A stretch of 64,000 bases of DNA, from the NCBI GenBank assembly GCA_031963005.1, contig JASSUL010000001.1, positions 248,001 to 312,000 of the forward strand, written 5' to 3'. A program made the position numbers and the translations under genes. The notes beneath the pieces were generated by a model, which had not been told where the DNA came from, did no database searches, and worked only from the letters and a program-made list of their open reading frames with translations. Shown here piece after piece: positions 1 to 8,525 of this stretch. How positions within the stretch are numbered: the first letter of the stretch is position 1; every line of letters starts with the position of its first letter. The stretch comes from JASSUD01 sp031963005. GTDB taxonomy: Bacteria; Pseudomonadota; Gammaproteobacteria; Burkholderiales; Burkholderiaceae.

Positions 1-105
1 CCTGGACAGGGTAACGCTTACCAACTCTATGCAGCGATCATCGTAAAAAAAGTCGACGCACAAACCCGCGCTAAAACGGCTTTGAATGAATTACTTCGAG
101 ATTAA
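1..105 (+). CDS. C-terminal end of an unidentified protein (cut by window edge)
   Basis: Frame 1 is open from the first base to a TAA at 103-105 and gives 34 residues ending in NELLRD. The peptide is mixed alpha/beta in character and has no low-complexity bias, so it reads like a real C-terminus. It converges on tadA, and the two would overlap by 35 nt at their 3' ends. I do not recognise the family, and chance openness over 34 codons is possible. Confidence 0.35.
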   Translation, partial: PGQGNAYQLYAAIIVKKVDAQTRAKTALNELLRD

Positions 106-595
106 GAAGCGCTTTACACTGTTTTTTGGCAGCACGACGCTGACGAAAAAAATCACTGAGCATATGCGCACACTCTGCTTCTAGTACCCCTGCACGAACT
201 TGCGTCTGATGATTCAACTGCTGCAAGGCAAAAACATCGAGCACACTGCCGCAACTGCCCGTTTTAGGATCTTTAGCACCAAAAATAAGATGGGCAATAC
301 GCGCGTGGAGTATCGCCCCTGCACACATCACACAAGGTTCCAGGGTGACATAGAGCGTGCAGTCTGGAAGGCGATAATTGCCAAGCTGCTGCCCCGCTGC
401 ACGCAATGCATTCATCTCCGCATGCGCACTCGGATCACAGGCCTGAATCGGGCAGTTGCTGCCCGTGGCAATCACGGTATTTTCACATACGAGCACTGCA
501 CCAACAGGAACCTCTCCCATTTGCTGAGCCTGCTCGGCAGCTTGCAAGGCAAGCCGCATAAAATGCGCGTGGCGCTCAAAAGTCGACTCGTCCAT
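71..595 (-). CDS. tadA: tRNA-specific adenosine deaminase TadA
   Basis: TadA deaminates A34 to inosine in tRNA-Arg(ACG), which lets one tRNA read three CGN codons. The 174-residue protein carries the cytidine-deaminase-fold zinc site: H58-A-E60, where E60 is the proton shuttle, and P87-C88-x-x-C91. Length fits the family (about 150-180). The start ATG at 595 precedes MDESTFERH, and the deaminase core begins soon after. It lies downstream of guaA on the same strand, as in Burkholderia, but a 3.5-kb accessory patch now separates the two. The C-terminal 25 residues are poorly conserved and overlap the end of the converging partial frame at 1-105. Confidence 0.95.
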   Translation of the reverse strand: MDESTFERHAHFMRLALQAAEQAQQMGEVPVGAVLVCENTVIATGSNCPIQACDPSAHAEMNALRAAGQQLGNYRLPDCTLYVTLEPCVMCAGAILHARIAHLIFGAKDPKTGSCGSVLDVFALQQLNHQTQVRAGVLEAECAHMLSDFFRQRRAAKKQCKALLNLEVIHSKPF

Positions 596-1029
596 AAGCC
601 ATTCAATGATTCAGATATTTACTTATTCTTGAGCCGCGATGATAACGCCCTATTCCTGGGCTGATTCCCCATTCTGATCAGAATGGCCTCCATCGATTGC
701 ATCAATACTAGGCAGGCAGCATCTATTGAACATGCGTGCTGCTAGACGAATCTGGCGCGATCGTGCGCCGTAAAAATAATCAGCTAATATATCACGCCTG
801 AAAATCCCCCACCCCCCATCCCTCTCCTACGCACACTCGAAAATAGTAATGATACCCACCGACGTCGCCCTATCTAGATAAGGGGCGCAGGACTCGAACC
901 CACCTCATGCCTATAAAATACAAGAGTTTGCGGGAATAGGTTGGCGAAAAGCGGTCATTCAAAATACGCATTGCAATTCTATATTTTTATTTTTAAGTAG
1001 CAGAACTACCTATTGAACTTTCTTTCTTT
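596..1029. other. Non-coding stretch with a tRNA-like scrap
   Basis: No convincing gene is seen. Around 880-905 the minus strand contains a tRNA T-arm-like string (GGTTCGAGTCC) followed by a short GC-rich stretch, but no matching acceptor, D-arm or anticodon arm lies upstream. At most it is a decayed tRNA 3' fragment. The sequence becomes strongly A/T-rich beyond about 960, which marks the start of the accessory patch. Confidence 0.3.
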
Positions 1030-1050
1030 TTAGTAAAATCGCTTTACTAA
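1030..1050. promoter_or_regulatory. Perfect 8-bp palindrome upstream of the protease-like gene
   Basis: TTAGTAAA is followed by ATCGC and then TTTACTAA, a perfect inverted repeat with a 5-bp spacer, ending about 90 bp before the ATG at 1143. The geometry suits a dimeric repressor or activator site. No T-run follows, so a terminator is less likely. The binding protein is unknown. Confidence 0.35.
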
Positions 1051-1142
1051 TTCTTCTATTCTCACACAAAAATTTTCTGTAAGCGACTGATCAAATTGGG
1101 TACGCTAGAAAAGTCTGATTTTTTTGAAAAAAGGGAAATTTA

Positions 1143-2324
1143 ATGAACATCCAGCCAAGCTCACGGCAGACCCCTATAAATCCAACCTCTCTTAATTTAT
1201 CTGCCACCTCACCATCTAGCAGTCCTGCTCCTGCTCAAACTGTTTCTTCTCTTTCTGAAGCAGGACAATCCATTAATAGGCAGCAAGGTCCTCTGGCTGC
1301 ACTGGCCTCTATGTCTAGCTCTAATGTCACTCAACTTTCAGGATTAAATTTAAAAGAAGAAGGACAGCAAAAAAAGGCAACTTTCGATATTACTTTAAAT
1401 TCTCCAGCGACGCTTAAAAAACATACTAGTTATGACAAGATTGTTGCTTACCGTTATATACCTTCTGAATATGAGCACCTCCGAGAAACTGAAGCATTCC
1501 GCTCTTTACCTTCTAGTATAAAAGATAGTCAAAATATACTCTGTACTGAATATTTTCAGTTTCATGAAAAAGATGGGAAAATTCGTAGATTTCCACCTTC
1601 TCCGAATTTTAATGCTACTAAGTTTATCTCTGATTTAAAAAAGGAAATTATTTATGATTCAAAAGCAGAGCATATAAAAAAAGAAATAGCTGGTTACCAA
1701 ATTGATAAAGAAAAAAAAGAGGGGGCTTTTTATGTTAATGGAAAGCCACAATCACCTGATTTTACAAATTTTGTATACTTTGTTTATTCGCTTAATGATG
1801 GACGTTATTTAGTTCCACAAGCGGAAGTACGAGGATGCACCTATGCTTGTGAAGAAATGCTATTGTTAGATCATGGCTGCCTTACCATTGAAGATCTAAA
1901 AAATAAAAAGGAAATACTTGATCACAGAGGCTCTTTCCGCAATATGGTTGACGTAGTTGCATCTATTAAAAGACGCATTACTAATCATAAAAAACGTTTA
2001 AAATACTATAAGGTAAAAATAAAAACTTTTGAAAAGCTTCATGCTTCTGAATCCGGAAAGGATTCCCCAATCGAAAGCCTTCGTAAATTGATTGAAAAAC
2101 ACGGGCCATGTATATTTATTTTTTGTGGTCATGCAATAATGCTTGACAAAATAGAAATAAATAAAGCATCAGGTGAACGATTATTTACTACTCGCGATCC
2201 TTTCCACGGAACATGTAATCAAATCATAGAGAGTATAGATTTTTGGTATCCCAATCCTGCGCTTGGACAAGGCGGAGCTTTTGAAATAGAGGCTTATTTT
2301 TTGCTCCCACCCAAGCACAGCTAA
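1143..2324 (+). CDS. Probable papain-like (C39/C70-type) cysteine protease, candidate secreted effector
   Basis: A 393-residue A/T-rich orphan. Residues 1-65 are Ser/Pro/Gln-rich and disordered, like a type III secretion leader. The C-terminal half has the spaced motifs of papain-fold C39-like peptidases: GC232TYACEEML (Cys seven residues before Met, as in the family pattern CGPAALAML), then CGH330AIML, then RD352PFHG, matching the usual GHA(V/I) and (N/R)DP-x-x-G blocks. I infer a C232-H330-D352 triad. The order Cys-His-Asp and the intervening length (about 100 residues, with a lysine-rich helical insert at 280-300) fit the fold. AGGGA lies about 8 nt before the ATG. No signal peptide or membrane segment is visible. 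The gene sits between tadA and guaA, a junction normally empty in relatives, and differs from its neighbours in composition. Protease or deamidase activity is inferred only from motifs. Confidence 0.6.
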   Translation: MNIQPSSRQTPINPTSLNLSATSPSSSPAPAQTVSSLSEAGQSINRQQGPLAALASMSSSNVTQLSGLNLKEEGQQKKATFDITLNSPATLKKHTSYDKIVAYRYIPSEYEHLRETEAFRSLPSSIKDSQNILCTEYFQFHEKDGKIRRFPPSPNFNATKFISDLKKEIIYDSKAEHIKKEIAGYQIDKEKKEGAFYVNGKPQSPDFTNFVYFVYSLNDGRYLVPQAEVRGCTYACEEMLLLDHGCLTIEDLKNKKEILDHRGSFRNMVDVVASIKRRITNHKKRLKYYKVKIKTFEKLHASESGKDSPIESLRKLIEKHGPCIFIFCGHAIMLDKIEINKASGERLFTTRDPFHGTCNQIIESIDFWYPNPALGQGGAFEIEAYFLLPPKHS

Positions 2325-2383
2325 AAAAGATAACTCTGTGACTCCATCTTAAAATTTTGACTCACATCATTAAATAGAAAATT

Positions 2384-2420
2384 CGGCACAATTTTTCAAT
2401 AAATAAGAGAAATTGTGCCG
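2384..2420. terminator. 11-bp inverted repeat between convergent genes
   Basis: CGGCACAATTT (2384-2394) pairs perfectly with AAATTGTGCCG (2410-2420) around a 15-nt loop. It lies about 60 bp past the protease-like gene and before the 3' end of the gene on the other strand, where a bidirectional terminator would be expected. The A/T half of the stem could supply a U-tract in either direction, but no long T-run follows. Confidence 0.4.
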
Positions 2421-2424
2421 CTAA

Positions 2425-2624
2425 GCAATTCAAATTCAAGGCATACAGAAAATTAAATAGCGCTGGCCTCTCCACGCTCAGTAAGCGGAAGTCCAGCGGA
2501 TTTTCGGTCGACTCAGTGACGGCTCTGGCAGATTTGCCTGTAAAGGCTGCGTTGCATAAGCATGATCGCTTTAATTTTGAGTTTTAAGTCCGCTCTTTTT
2601 TATTTGAAATACAGCTTACTCTGG
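2425..2624. other. Non-coding, G/C-richer patch of unknown origin
   Basis: About 2460-2600 is more G/C-rich than both neighbours. Short overlapping frames on the + strand end at 2550-2590 and could be the eroded end of a mobile element. No transposase motif or paired terminal repeat was found. Confidence 0.2.
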
Positions 2625-3398
2625 CTAAGCAGATTGAAAATCTGCAAACTCTTTCATCATATTGGCAAGTTCTGCCCGATGAGCAGGTATCGTCGCAACG
2701 GTTGCCGTTCCTTCAGCAGACGATGAAATAATGGGTGCAGCAATCCCCCGTTTTATCTGTTCAGATACCTCTTTATAGGTGGATGAGGAAGCATTCCCTG
2801 TTTGGTTAAGTAAGTTACGATCTGGCATTTTTTCAAAGCGGATTGCCTCTTTCTTTTCCCTTCTTGCAGCCTTCTCCTTCTCAAAAAAATTATCGTAATT
2901 CTTATATAGAATCGATAAATCTTCTACGAAAACTTTTTCTATACTATCTCTTTCTGCTTGGTCTTGTTCTATCGCTTGCAAAATCCGATTTTTATAAGAA
3001 GCAACATCTTCTCGAAAAAAACATGGAGCGACCGCGTTCAACATTGCTGGTAACGCTTGAGGAACGGTTAATGTAAAGAGAAGGAGAACAACAACACTAC
3101 CCAAGCCCATTTTGGTATAGCAGAAAGAATTATGGGTATGTCCTGGTAGTATTCTTTTTACACGATACTGCGTGTCATTCAAAATAAGCCTTCTTATTTC
3201 TTCTATTAAATCCTCTCCTATTTTTACTTCTCCTCGTTCATTTTTATGGATTTTTCTATTTATAGTTTCATAAATTATATTATCAATATCTTCAATATTT
3301 GAATCGAGTTCAATATTTTCAAAACAAAATTCAATTTTCTCACGGTCTTTAAGCAAAGACCAATAATTATCTACTTCATCTATATTATCGCCATACAA
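2625..3398 (-). CDS. Orphan single-span membrane protein, C-terminal part of a two-ORF gene
   Basis: A 257-residue A/T-rich frame whose first possible start is a TTG at 3398. It has an acidic helical N-terminal part (1-75), one strong hydrophobic segment (about 95-125, with the run VVVLLLFTL), and a charged coiled-coil-like C-terminal part rich in Lys and Glu (140-200). No family is recognised. The frame overlaps the upstream ORF by 19 nt in another phase. The amino-acid style runs on from it, and an AAAA run sits at the junction, so one gene broken by a one-base slip is as likely as two coupled genes. Membrane placement is read from sequence; function is unknown. Confidence 0.45.
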   Translation of the reverse strand: MYGDNIDEVDNYWSLLKDREKIEFCFENIELDSNIEDIDNIIYETINRKIHKNERGEVKIGEDLIEEIRRLILNDTQYRVKRILPGHTHNSFCYTKMGLGSVVVLLLFTLTVPQALPAMLNAVAPCFFREDVASYKNRILQAIEQDQAERDSIEKVFVEDLSILYKNYDNFFEKEKAARREKKEAIRFEKMPDRNLLNQTGNASSSTYKEVSEQIKRGIAAPIISSSAEGTATVATIPAHRAELANMMKEFADFQSA

Positions 3399-3718
3399 AC
3401 TATTTTCTCTGTCACATCATATTCTACTTCTCTCGCATTTCCTGCCGAAGCCTTTAATTGAGAATGAGTTAAATCCCTATCCGATTTATCTGCTCGTGCT
3501 TTGTATTCTTGTACTGTAGATTTTAATTTGCCTATTCTTTTTGTATGGATAGAGCGAGAAACTTGCTCTTCATCGCTTTCTGATGAAGATTCCCACTGAT
3601 CTGAATCGTTCTCAACATCCGTCGTCTGCTCTTTTCTCTGCATGTTTTCTTCTTCTGGTATAAGCAATGCACGAATTTGGGAGGAAGTACCTGGTGATGC
3701 TTGAGAAATAGCGTTCAT
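3380..3718 (-). CDS. Orphan polar protein, N-terminal part of a two-ORF gene
   Basis: A 112-residue frame with a good ribosome site (AGGAAG, 6 nt before ATG 3718). It begins MNAISQASPGTSS, a Ser/Gln-rich leader like those of the other A/T-rich orphans here, then has an acidic tract (about 38-52) and a basic helical stretch (60-80). The last five residues are out of register with the following frame. If one base were restored near 3405 the two frames would make a single protein of about 365 residues. No known domain is visible. Confidence 0.5.
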   Translation of the reverse strand: MNAISQASPGTSSQIRALLIPEEENMQRKEQTTDVENDSDQWESSSESDEEQVSRSIHTKRIGKLKSTVQEYKARADKSDRDLTHSQLKASAGNAREVEYDVTEKIVCMAII

Positions 3719-3885
3719 ATTTCTTCCTATTTTGACAAGATATAAAATGGATGGTGGCTAAATAATGCACCTTTTTAGCCTAGCGTCATTTTCTATCAAT
3801 CAAACTCATCATAAATTATACGGTTTTTTATTGATTTTTTATAAAAAAAGAGAATTTTTATCTCTTCTAATTTTTAAAGAAAAAA

Positions 3886-4017
3886 TTAAAAATTATTGTG
3901 GCTAGTTTCACAGGCCAGATCTTCTGCTGGATCATAGCTTGTCAATTTTTTAGTCATTCCCTTGGCTCCATTGATCTGCCAAACGCTGTGACCACTTGCT
4001 TGCGTACTCTTATTATC
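3886..4017 (-). pseudogene. Remnant of a RelE/HigA-type addiction module
   Basis: On the minus strand ATG 3957, preceded by AAGGGA, opens a 23-residue peptide starting MTKKLTSYDPAEDL. This is the hallmark N-terminus of the 'addiction module antidote' (HigA-like) family, which normally runs to about 95 residues. Just upstream, two partly overlapping frames give DNKSTQAS and LADQWSQGND, matching the C-terminal end of the partner RelE-like toxin, with a frameshift between them. The toxin stop overlaps the antidote start, the normal layout. Both genes are dead stubs. The family match is from recalled motifs. Confidence 0.55.
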
Positions 4018-4024
4018 AAATGCA

Positions 4025-4046
4025 AAACCCGCAGTAATGCGGGTTT
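4025..4046 (-). terminator. Intrinsic terminator after guaA
   Basis: AAACCCGCA (4025-4033), GTAA loop, TGCGGGTTT (4038-4046): a perfect G/C-rich 9-bp stem. Read on the minus strand the stem is followed by TTTTGCATTT, so it terminates transcription leaving guaA, whose stop lies about 50 nt upstream. Confidence 0.8.
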
Positions 4047-4094
4047 GCGGGGGTTTCTCTTGCTTCTCGGTACCAGGTGTTGCCAGCCGTCAAC

Positions 4095-5672
4095 TCACTC
4101 CCATTCGATCGTGGCAGGTGGTTTGCCTGAAATATCGTAGACTACACGGTTGATTCCTGGCACTTCATTAATAATACGATTAGACACCTGCCCAAGGAGT
4201 TCATGTGGCAAATGAGCCCAGTGGGCGGTCATGAAATCTTGGGTTTGTACTGCGCGTAGGGCAATGACATACTCATAACTGCGGGCATCGCCCATTACTC
4301 CGACGGTACGCACGGGGAGAAAGACTGCGAAGGCCTGGCTGGTCAGAGCATACCAAGATTGTTGTGTGCCTGGATCGATCGTATTGCGTAGCGCTTCTAT
4401 AAAAATGGCATCCGCTTTTTGCAGCCAAGGGATATATTCCCGCTTCACTTCTCCCAAAATGCGCACGCCCAGTCCTGGGCCAGGGAAAGGATGGCGATAT
4501 ACCATGTTGTGCGGTAAACCCAATGCAATGCCTAATTCGCGCACTTCGTCTTTAAAAAGCTCACGTAAAGGCTCGAGCAGCTTGAGCGAGAGGGATTCTG
4601 GCAAGCCGCCCACATTATGGTGGCTTTTAATTTTTGAGGCACCTGCTTGTGAGGTGCCGGCGGATTCGATGACATCAGGGTAAATCGTGCCTTGGGCTAA
4701 CCACTTTGCTTGGGTCAGCTTACTGGCTTCTTGTTGAAAGACTTCAACAAATTCTGCCCCGATAATTTTGCGTTTGATTTCTGGATCAGTGGCCCCTACT
4801 AGCTTGTTCAGAAAATGCGAAGAAGCATCGACGTGCACCACATTGACGCCTAGATGCGAGGCGAACATTTCCATCACTTGCTTGGCTTCATTTAAGCGCA
4901 GCAATCCATGATCGACAAATACACAGGTTAAACGATCACCAATTGCACGATGTAATAGCGCTGCGGCTACAGAAGAATCGACGCCACCGGAGAGCCCCAA
5001 AATAACTTGCTCTTCCCCCACTTGTGCGCGAATACGTTCGACGATCTCGTCGATATACGTTTCCATAATCCAGTCGGCACGTGCGTTGCAAATCGTGCGC
5101 ACAAAACGCGCGAGCAATGCTTCGCCTTGGGGCGTATGCGTCACTTCTGGATGAAATTGCACCCCATAGAAATGTCGCTGATCATCGGCCATGCCTGCGA
5201 TAGGGCAAGCCTCAGTAGACGCCATACATATAAAGCCTGTTGGCAAATGCCGTACTTTATCGCCATGGCTCATCCATACTTCTAATTTGCCAGGTTCTGT
5301 CGCTTCCTCTTCCAGACCATTGAGCAAGCCAGTATGTCCATGCAGATCGAGCTGCGCAAACCCAAACTCTCGCACTAATCCTGGCTCAACGGCTCCACCG
5401 AGCTGTTGAGCCATCGTTTGCATCCCATAGCAAATACCCAAAACCGGCACCCCAAGTTCAAAAACAACCTGCGGCGCACGGGGGGATCCTGGCTCGGTAA
5501 CAGAATTAGGTCCGCCCGATAAAATAATCCCACGTGGCGCAAAGGTACGGATGAAGGCTTCGTCAACATGATAAGGATGAATTTCACAATACACATGCAT
5601 CGCGCGGATACGCCGTGCGATCAGCTGAGTCACTTGTGAACCAAAATCGAGGATGAGAATTTTGTCGTGCAT
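4095..5672 (-). CDS. guaA: GMP synthase (glutamine-hydrolysing)
   Basis: Converts XMP, ATP and glutamine to GMP, the last step of guanine nucleotide synthesis. The 525-residue protein has a class I glutamine amidotransferase domain (about 1-200) with nucleophile C81 in GICYGMQ and the H174/E176 pair in FHPE. It is followed by an ATP-pyrophosphatase domain with the P-loop S228-GGVDSS and a C-terminal dimerisation domain ending IEWE. All catalytic residues are intact and length is normal. It is downstream of guaB on the same strand with about 290 nt between. A hairpin terminator follows. No unusual feature. Confidence 0.97.
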   Translation of the reverse strand: MHDKILILDFGSQVTQLIARRIRAMHVYCEIHPYHVDEAFIRTFAPRGIILSGGPNSVTEPGSPRAPQVVFELGVPVLGICYGMQTMAQQLGGAVEPGLVREFGFAQLDLHGHTGLLNGLEEEATEPGKLEVWMSHGDKVRHLPTGFICMASTEACPIAGMADDQRHFYGVQFHPEVTHTPQGEALLARFVRTICNARADWIMETYIDEIVERIRAQVGEEQVILGLSGGVDSSVAAALLHRAIGDRLTCVFVDHGLLRLNEAKQVMEMFASHLGVNVVHVDASSHFLNKLVGATDPEIKRKIIGAEFVEVFQQEASKLTQAKWLAQGTIYPDVIESAGTSQAGASKIKSHHNVGGLPESLSLKLLEPLRELFKDEVRELGIALGLPHNMVYRHPFPGPGLGVRILGEVKREYIPWLQKADAIFIEALRNTIDPGTQQSWYALTSQAFAVFLPVRTVGVMGDARSYEYVIALRAVQTQDFMTAHWAHLPHELLGQVSNRIINEVPGINRVVYDISGKPPATIEWE

Positions 5673-5894
5673 GGGTGAGCAAGTGTGAGGAAAAAGGTCG
5701 GAAGGGAATTATCGGCTTCAATGATAGCTATAGGATGCGCCATACGTAGCAGATACGCAGGCCCGTCAAATTAAACAGAAGCTGGAAATACAGACTAGAT
5801 ACACAGACTAGATGCGCCATTAGCACAGTGTGATCTAAGGGGGCAGTAATGCCACAAAATATGGTGGATTAGCGCAACATACTAACTTCAGAAC

Positions 5895-5923
5895 CCAAAG
5901 CATGGTCAGCGTACATGCTTTGG
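5895..5923. terminator. 10-bp inverted repeat between guaB and guaA
   Basis: CCAAAGCATG (5895-5904) and CATGCTTTGG (5914-5923) form a perfect stem with a 9-nt loop, about 40 nt beyond the guaB stop. Only a weak T-rich tail follows on the minus strand, so it could be an attenuator or weak terminator. The remaining 220 nt to guaA show no gene. Confidence 0.4.
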
Positions 5924-5963
5924 AGTTCAGCGATATAAAACAGGTACGTAGAAGAGGCGTTAT

Positions 5964-7424
5964 TTACTCCCTCTGGTAATTCGGCGCTTCTTTAGTGATT
6001 TTCACGTCATGCACATGGGACTCACGAATACCTGCTCCCGTGATTTTGACAAAGGCGGCGCGTTCATGGAGTTCAGTGATATTTTTACATCCGCAATAGC
6101 CCATGCTGGCGCGAATGCCGCCGGTCAGCTGGTAGACAATGGCCACAACGCTGCCTTTATAAGCGACTTGCCCTTCAATGCCTTCTGGAACTAATTTGTC
6201 AAACTGCGCATTGGCATCTTGGAAATAGCGGTCTGCTGCACCTTGTTTCATCGCGCCGACAGAACCCATGCCTCGGTAGGCTTTATAAGAGCGGCCTTGA
6301 TATAAAAAGACTTCGCCTGGCGCTTCTTCTGTGCCGGCAAAAAGACCCCCGATCATGACACTATGCGCCCCTGCAGCCAGCGCTTTTGCTACATCGCCGG
6401 AATACCGTATGCCTCCATCGGCAATCACGGTCACTCCGGTCCCTTTGAGTGCCTCTGACACATTCGCTATGGCGGTGATCTGAGGAACTCCGACTCCAGC
6501 AATAATGCGTGTTGTGCAAATTGAGCCTGGGCCTATGCCGACTTTCACTGCATCTGCGCCATGATCTGCGAGTGCACGGGCTGCGGCGGCAGTCGCGATA
6601 TTGCCACCGACGACATCGATATGCGGAAAATGCGTTTTCACCCAGCGCACACGGTCTAAAACACTTTGGCTGTGTCCATGGGCGGTATCAACCACGATCA
6701 CATCCACCCCGGCTTGCACTAACTGTTCAATACGCGCGTCATTTTCTGGGCCTACACCTACCGCTGCGCCTACGCGCAATTGGCCTTGAGCGTCTTTACA
6801 AGCATCAGGGTGTTCGGTCGCTTTTAAAATATCTTTGACCGTAATCAAACCACGCAATTCAAAAGCCCCATTGATGACCAATACCCTTTCTAAGCGGTGG
6901 TGGTGCATTAAATGTTTGGCTTCGATAAGCGGTGTGCCTTCTTTCACGGTAATCAGGCGTTCACGCGGCGTCATAATGCTCGCGACATTCGCGTCTAAAC
7001 GGGTTTCAAAACGCAAATCGCGATTGGTGACAATCCCCAGCAATTGTTTATTGTCAACAACGGGAAACCCTGAAATGCCATATTGCCGCGCCAGCGCGAT
7101 CACTTCCTTGACCGTAGCCTGCGGGGATACCGTAATTGGATCGCTCACCACACCGGATTCAAAACGCTTCACTTTACGCACCTCTTCTGCTTGCGCAGCA
7201 GCGCTGAGGTTTTTATGCAAGATGCCAAGCCCCCCTTGCTGAGCGATAGCAATCGCTAAAGGCGCTTCAGTGACTGTATCCATCGCCGCGGATAGCAACG
7301 GAATATTAAGATGAATACGACGCGTAAACGATGTTTTCAGGCTGGTATCACGCGGCAGCACATCTGATAATGCAGGAACCAGTAGCACATCATCGAATGT
7401 GAGCGCTTCTTGAAGCAATTGCAT
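5964..7424 (-). CDS. guaB: Inosine-5'-monophosphate dehydrogenase
   Basis: Oxidises IMP to XMP with NAD+, the committed step towards GMP, and feeds guaA downstream. I place the start at ATG 7424 (MQLLQEALTFDDV) because GGGGGAG lies 3 nt before it and family members begin just here; a TTG four codons upstream also opens the frame. That gives 486 residues. The TIM barrel is split by a tandem CBS pair (about 92-205). The active-site loop GPGSIC has nucleophile C303. The NAD site and C-terminal flap are present. It follows rnfH on the same strand after about 150 nt, where its promoter may lie. Confidence 0.97.
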   Translation of the reverse strand: MQLLQEALTFDDVLLVPALSDVLPRDTSLKTSFTRRIHLNIPLLSAAMDTVTEAPLAIAIAQQGGLGILHKNLSAAAQAEEVRKVKRFESGVVSDPITVSPQATVKEVIALARQYGISGFPVVDNKQLLGIVTNRDLRFETRLDANVASIMTPRERLITVKEGTPLIEAKHLMHHHRLERVLVINGAFELRGLITVKDILKATEHPDACKDAQGQLRVGAAVGVGPENDARIEQLVQAGVDVIVVDTAHGHSQSVLDRVRWVKTHFPHIDVVGGNIATAAAARALADHGADAVKVGIGPGSICTTRIIAGVGVPQITAIANVSEALKGTGVTVIADGGIRYSGDVAKALAAGAHSVMIGGLFAGTEEAPGEVFLYQGRSYKAYRGMGSVGAMKQGAADRYFQDANAQFDKLVPEGIEGQVAYKGSVVAIVYQLTGGIRASMGYCGCKNITELHERAAFVKITGAGIRESHVHDVKITKEAPNYQRE

Positions 7425-7575
7425 AGACTCCCCCAAAGCAAAAAGCGAATTATACGTTGGGCTGAAGAAATCTCCTCGTTCTACGCGTAAAAAAGTGCAG
7501 TATTTTGAGAATCTGTTTAGTATTTATTGGACTTTGGCGTATTGCGCGCATGAGAGTGGCGCGACATCAACGTTA

Positions 7576-7965
7576 TCACTTTGGATTCTGGATACGTGTT
7601 TTGGAAAAGGGAGAACGGGTTTTCCGACGATTTTCTGTTACGCGCTGACGGCGCGCATCTTTAGGATCGGCCAACAGTGCTCGATAAATTTCCACACGAT
7701 CATTCTGCGCAAGCACGGTAGGAAGGGGTTTGCGTTGACCAAAGATACCCGTTTTGTGCACCATGAGATCGATCTCTGGATGCAAGGCTAATACGCCAGA
7801 GGCCACAATAGCTTGCTCTAGCGTCGTACCTGGAACGACCTGCATACGAAGCACCGTTTGACGATCCGGTAATGCATACACCACTTCGACGTCAAACGAC
7901 AAAGCCTGGTCTGCGTGTGCATGCGCTAAAAGGATCTCTTTAGCAGGAGATTGAAATATGACCAT
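7576..7965 (-). CDS. rnfH: RnfH family ubiquitin-like protein
   Basis: A small beta-grasp protein of the RnfH (UPF0125) family. The biochemical role is not settled; the gene is regularly paired with ratA. The core runs from VEVVYALPDRQ to VEIYRALLADP and is followed by a basic tail (QRRVTENRRKTR) typical of Burkholderiaceae members. The start is uncertain: ATG 7965 is the most central candidate and overlaps ratA by 26 nt, ATG 7995 and a TTG at 8001 lie further upstream, and none has a clear ribosome site. Overlap with ratA implies translational coupling. Confidence 0.9.
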   Translation of the reverse strand: MVIFQSPAKEILLAHAHADQALSFDVEVVYALPDRQTVLRMQVVPGTTLEQAIVASGVLALHPEIDLMVHKTGIFGQRKPLPTVLAQNDRVEIYRALLADPKDARRQRVTENRRKTRSPFSKTRIQNPK

Positions 7966-8389
7966 AGCGCTGTTGAGCCTGCCCAATAAAAGCATCGACA
8001 AAGGTATCCATAATGTATCGAAATACCGGCCCCATTAATGCGCCAAATAAGGGATTAGAAAACGCATAATGCAACTCGAAGCAAATCGTACAAGCATGGG
8101 GACCCTGCTCGATAAAACGCCACCCGCCAGACAGGGCTTTAAATGGCCCCTGCACGAGTTGCATATCAATATAGTCAGGACGCTGTTGCGTATTACGCGT
8201 TGCAAAGTGCTGGCGGATACCTTTGAAATCAATGCCTATTTTTGCTTGTAATCCAGTATCAAAGTGTTCAACAATCTGGGCATCGCTACACCACGGTAGA
8301 AATTGGGGATAGCTCGGCACATCATTCACCAGATCAAACATTTGTTCGGCAGAATAATGTAAGGACACCTTTTTTTGGACCGTAGGCAT
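7940..8389 (-). CDS. ratA: Type II toxin-antitoxin system RatA family / Coq10-like START-fold protein
   Basis: A 149-residue protein of the polyketide cyclase/START superfamily (COG2867), opening MPTVQKKVSLHYSAEQMF and holding the conserved block FLPWCSDA. In E. coli the family member RatA was reported to block 70S assembly; eukaryotic Coq10 homologues bind ubiquinone, and which role applies here is open. The gene is divergent from smpB and overlaps rnfH, the standard proteobacterial arrangement. Length is normal, no signal peptide. Confidence 0.93.
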   Translation of the reverse strand: MPTVQKKVSLHYSAEQMFDLVNDVPSYPQFLPWCSDAQIVEHFDTGLQAKIGIDFKGIRQHFATRNTQQRPDYIDMQLVQGPFKALSGGWRFIEQGPHACTICFELHYAFSNPLFGALMGPVFRYIMDTFVDAFIGQAQQRYGHISISC

Positions 8390-8525
8390 AACTGAAGGAG
8401 AAAAGAGAAAAAGAGAGCTATAAAAACACGATAGCTGTTAAATGCGACTCTACTTGTATGAGCCACGCTTGCTAAAATAGGCAATTCTATCCGCCCCGCC
8501 TCCCTTGTTTCTTTTTTGTGCGCCC

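Noticed and set aside
880..905. tRNA gene on the minus strand
   Set aside because: Only a T-arm-like string is present; the acceptor and other arms cannot be formed.
2460..2600. Insertion-sequence remnant
   Set aside because: The patch is G/C-richer than its surroundings but shows no transposase motif and no paired terminal repeat.
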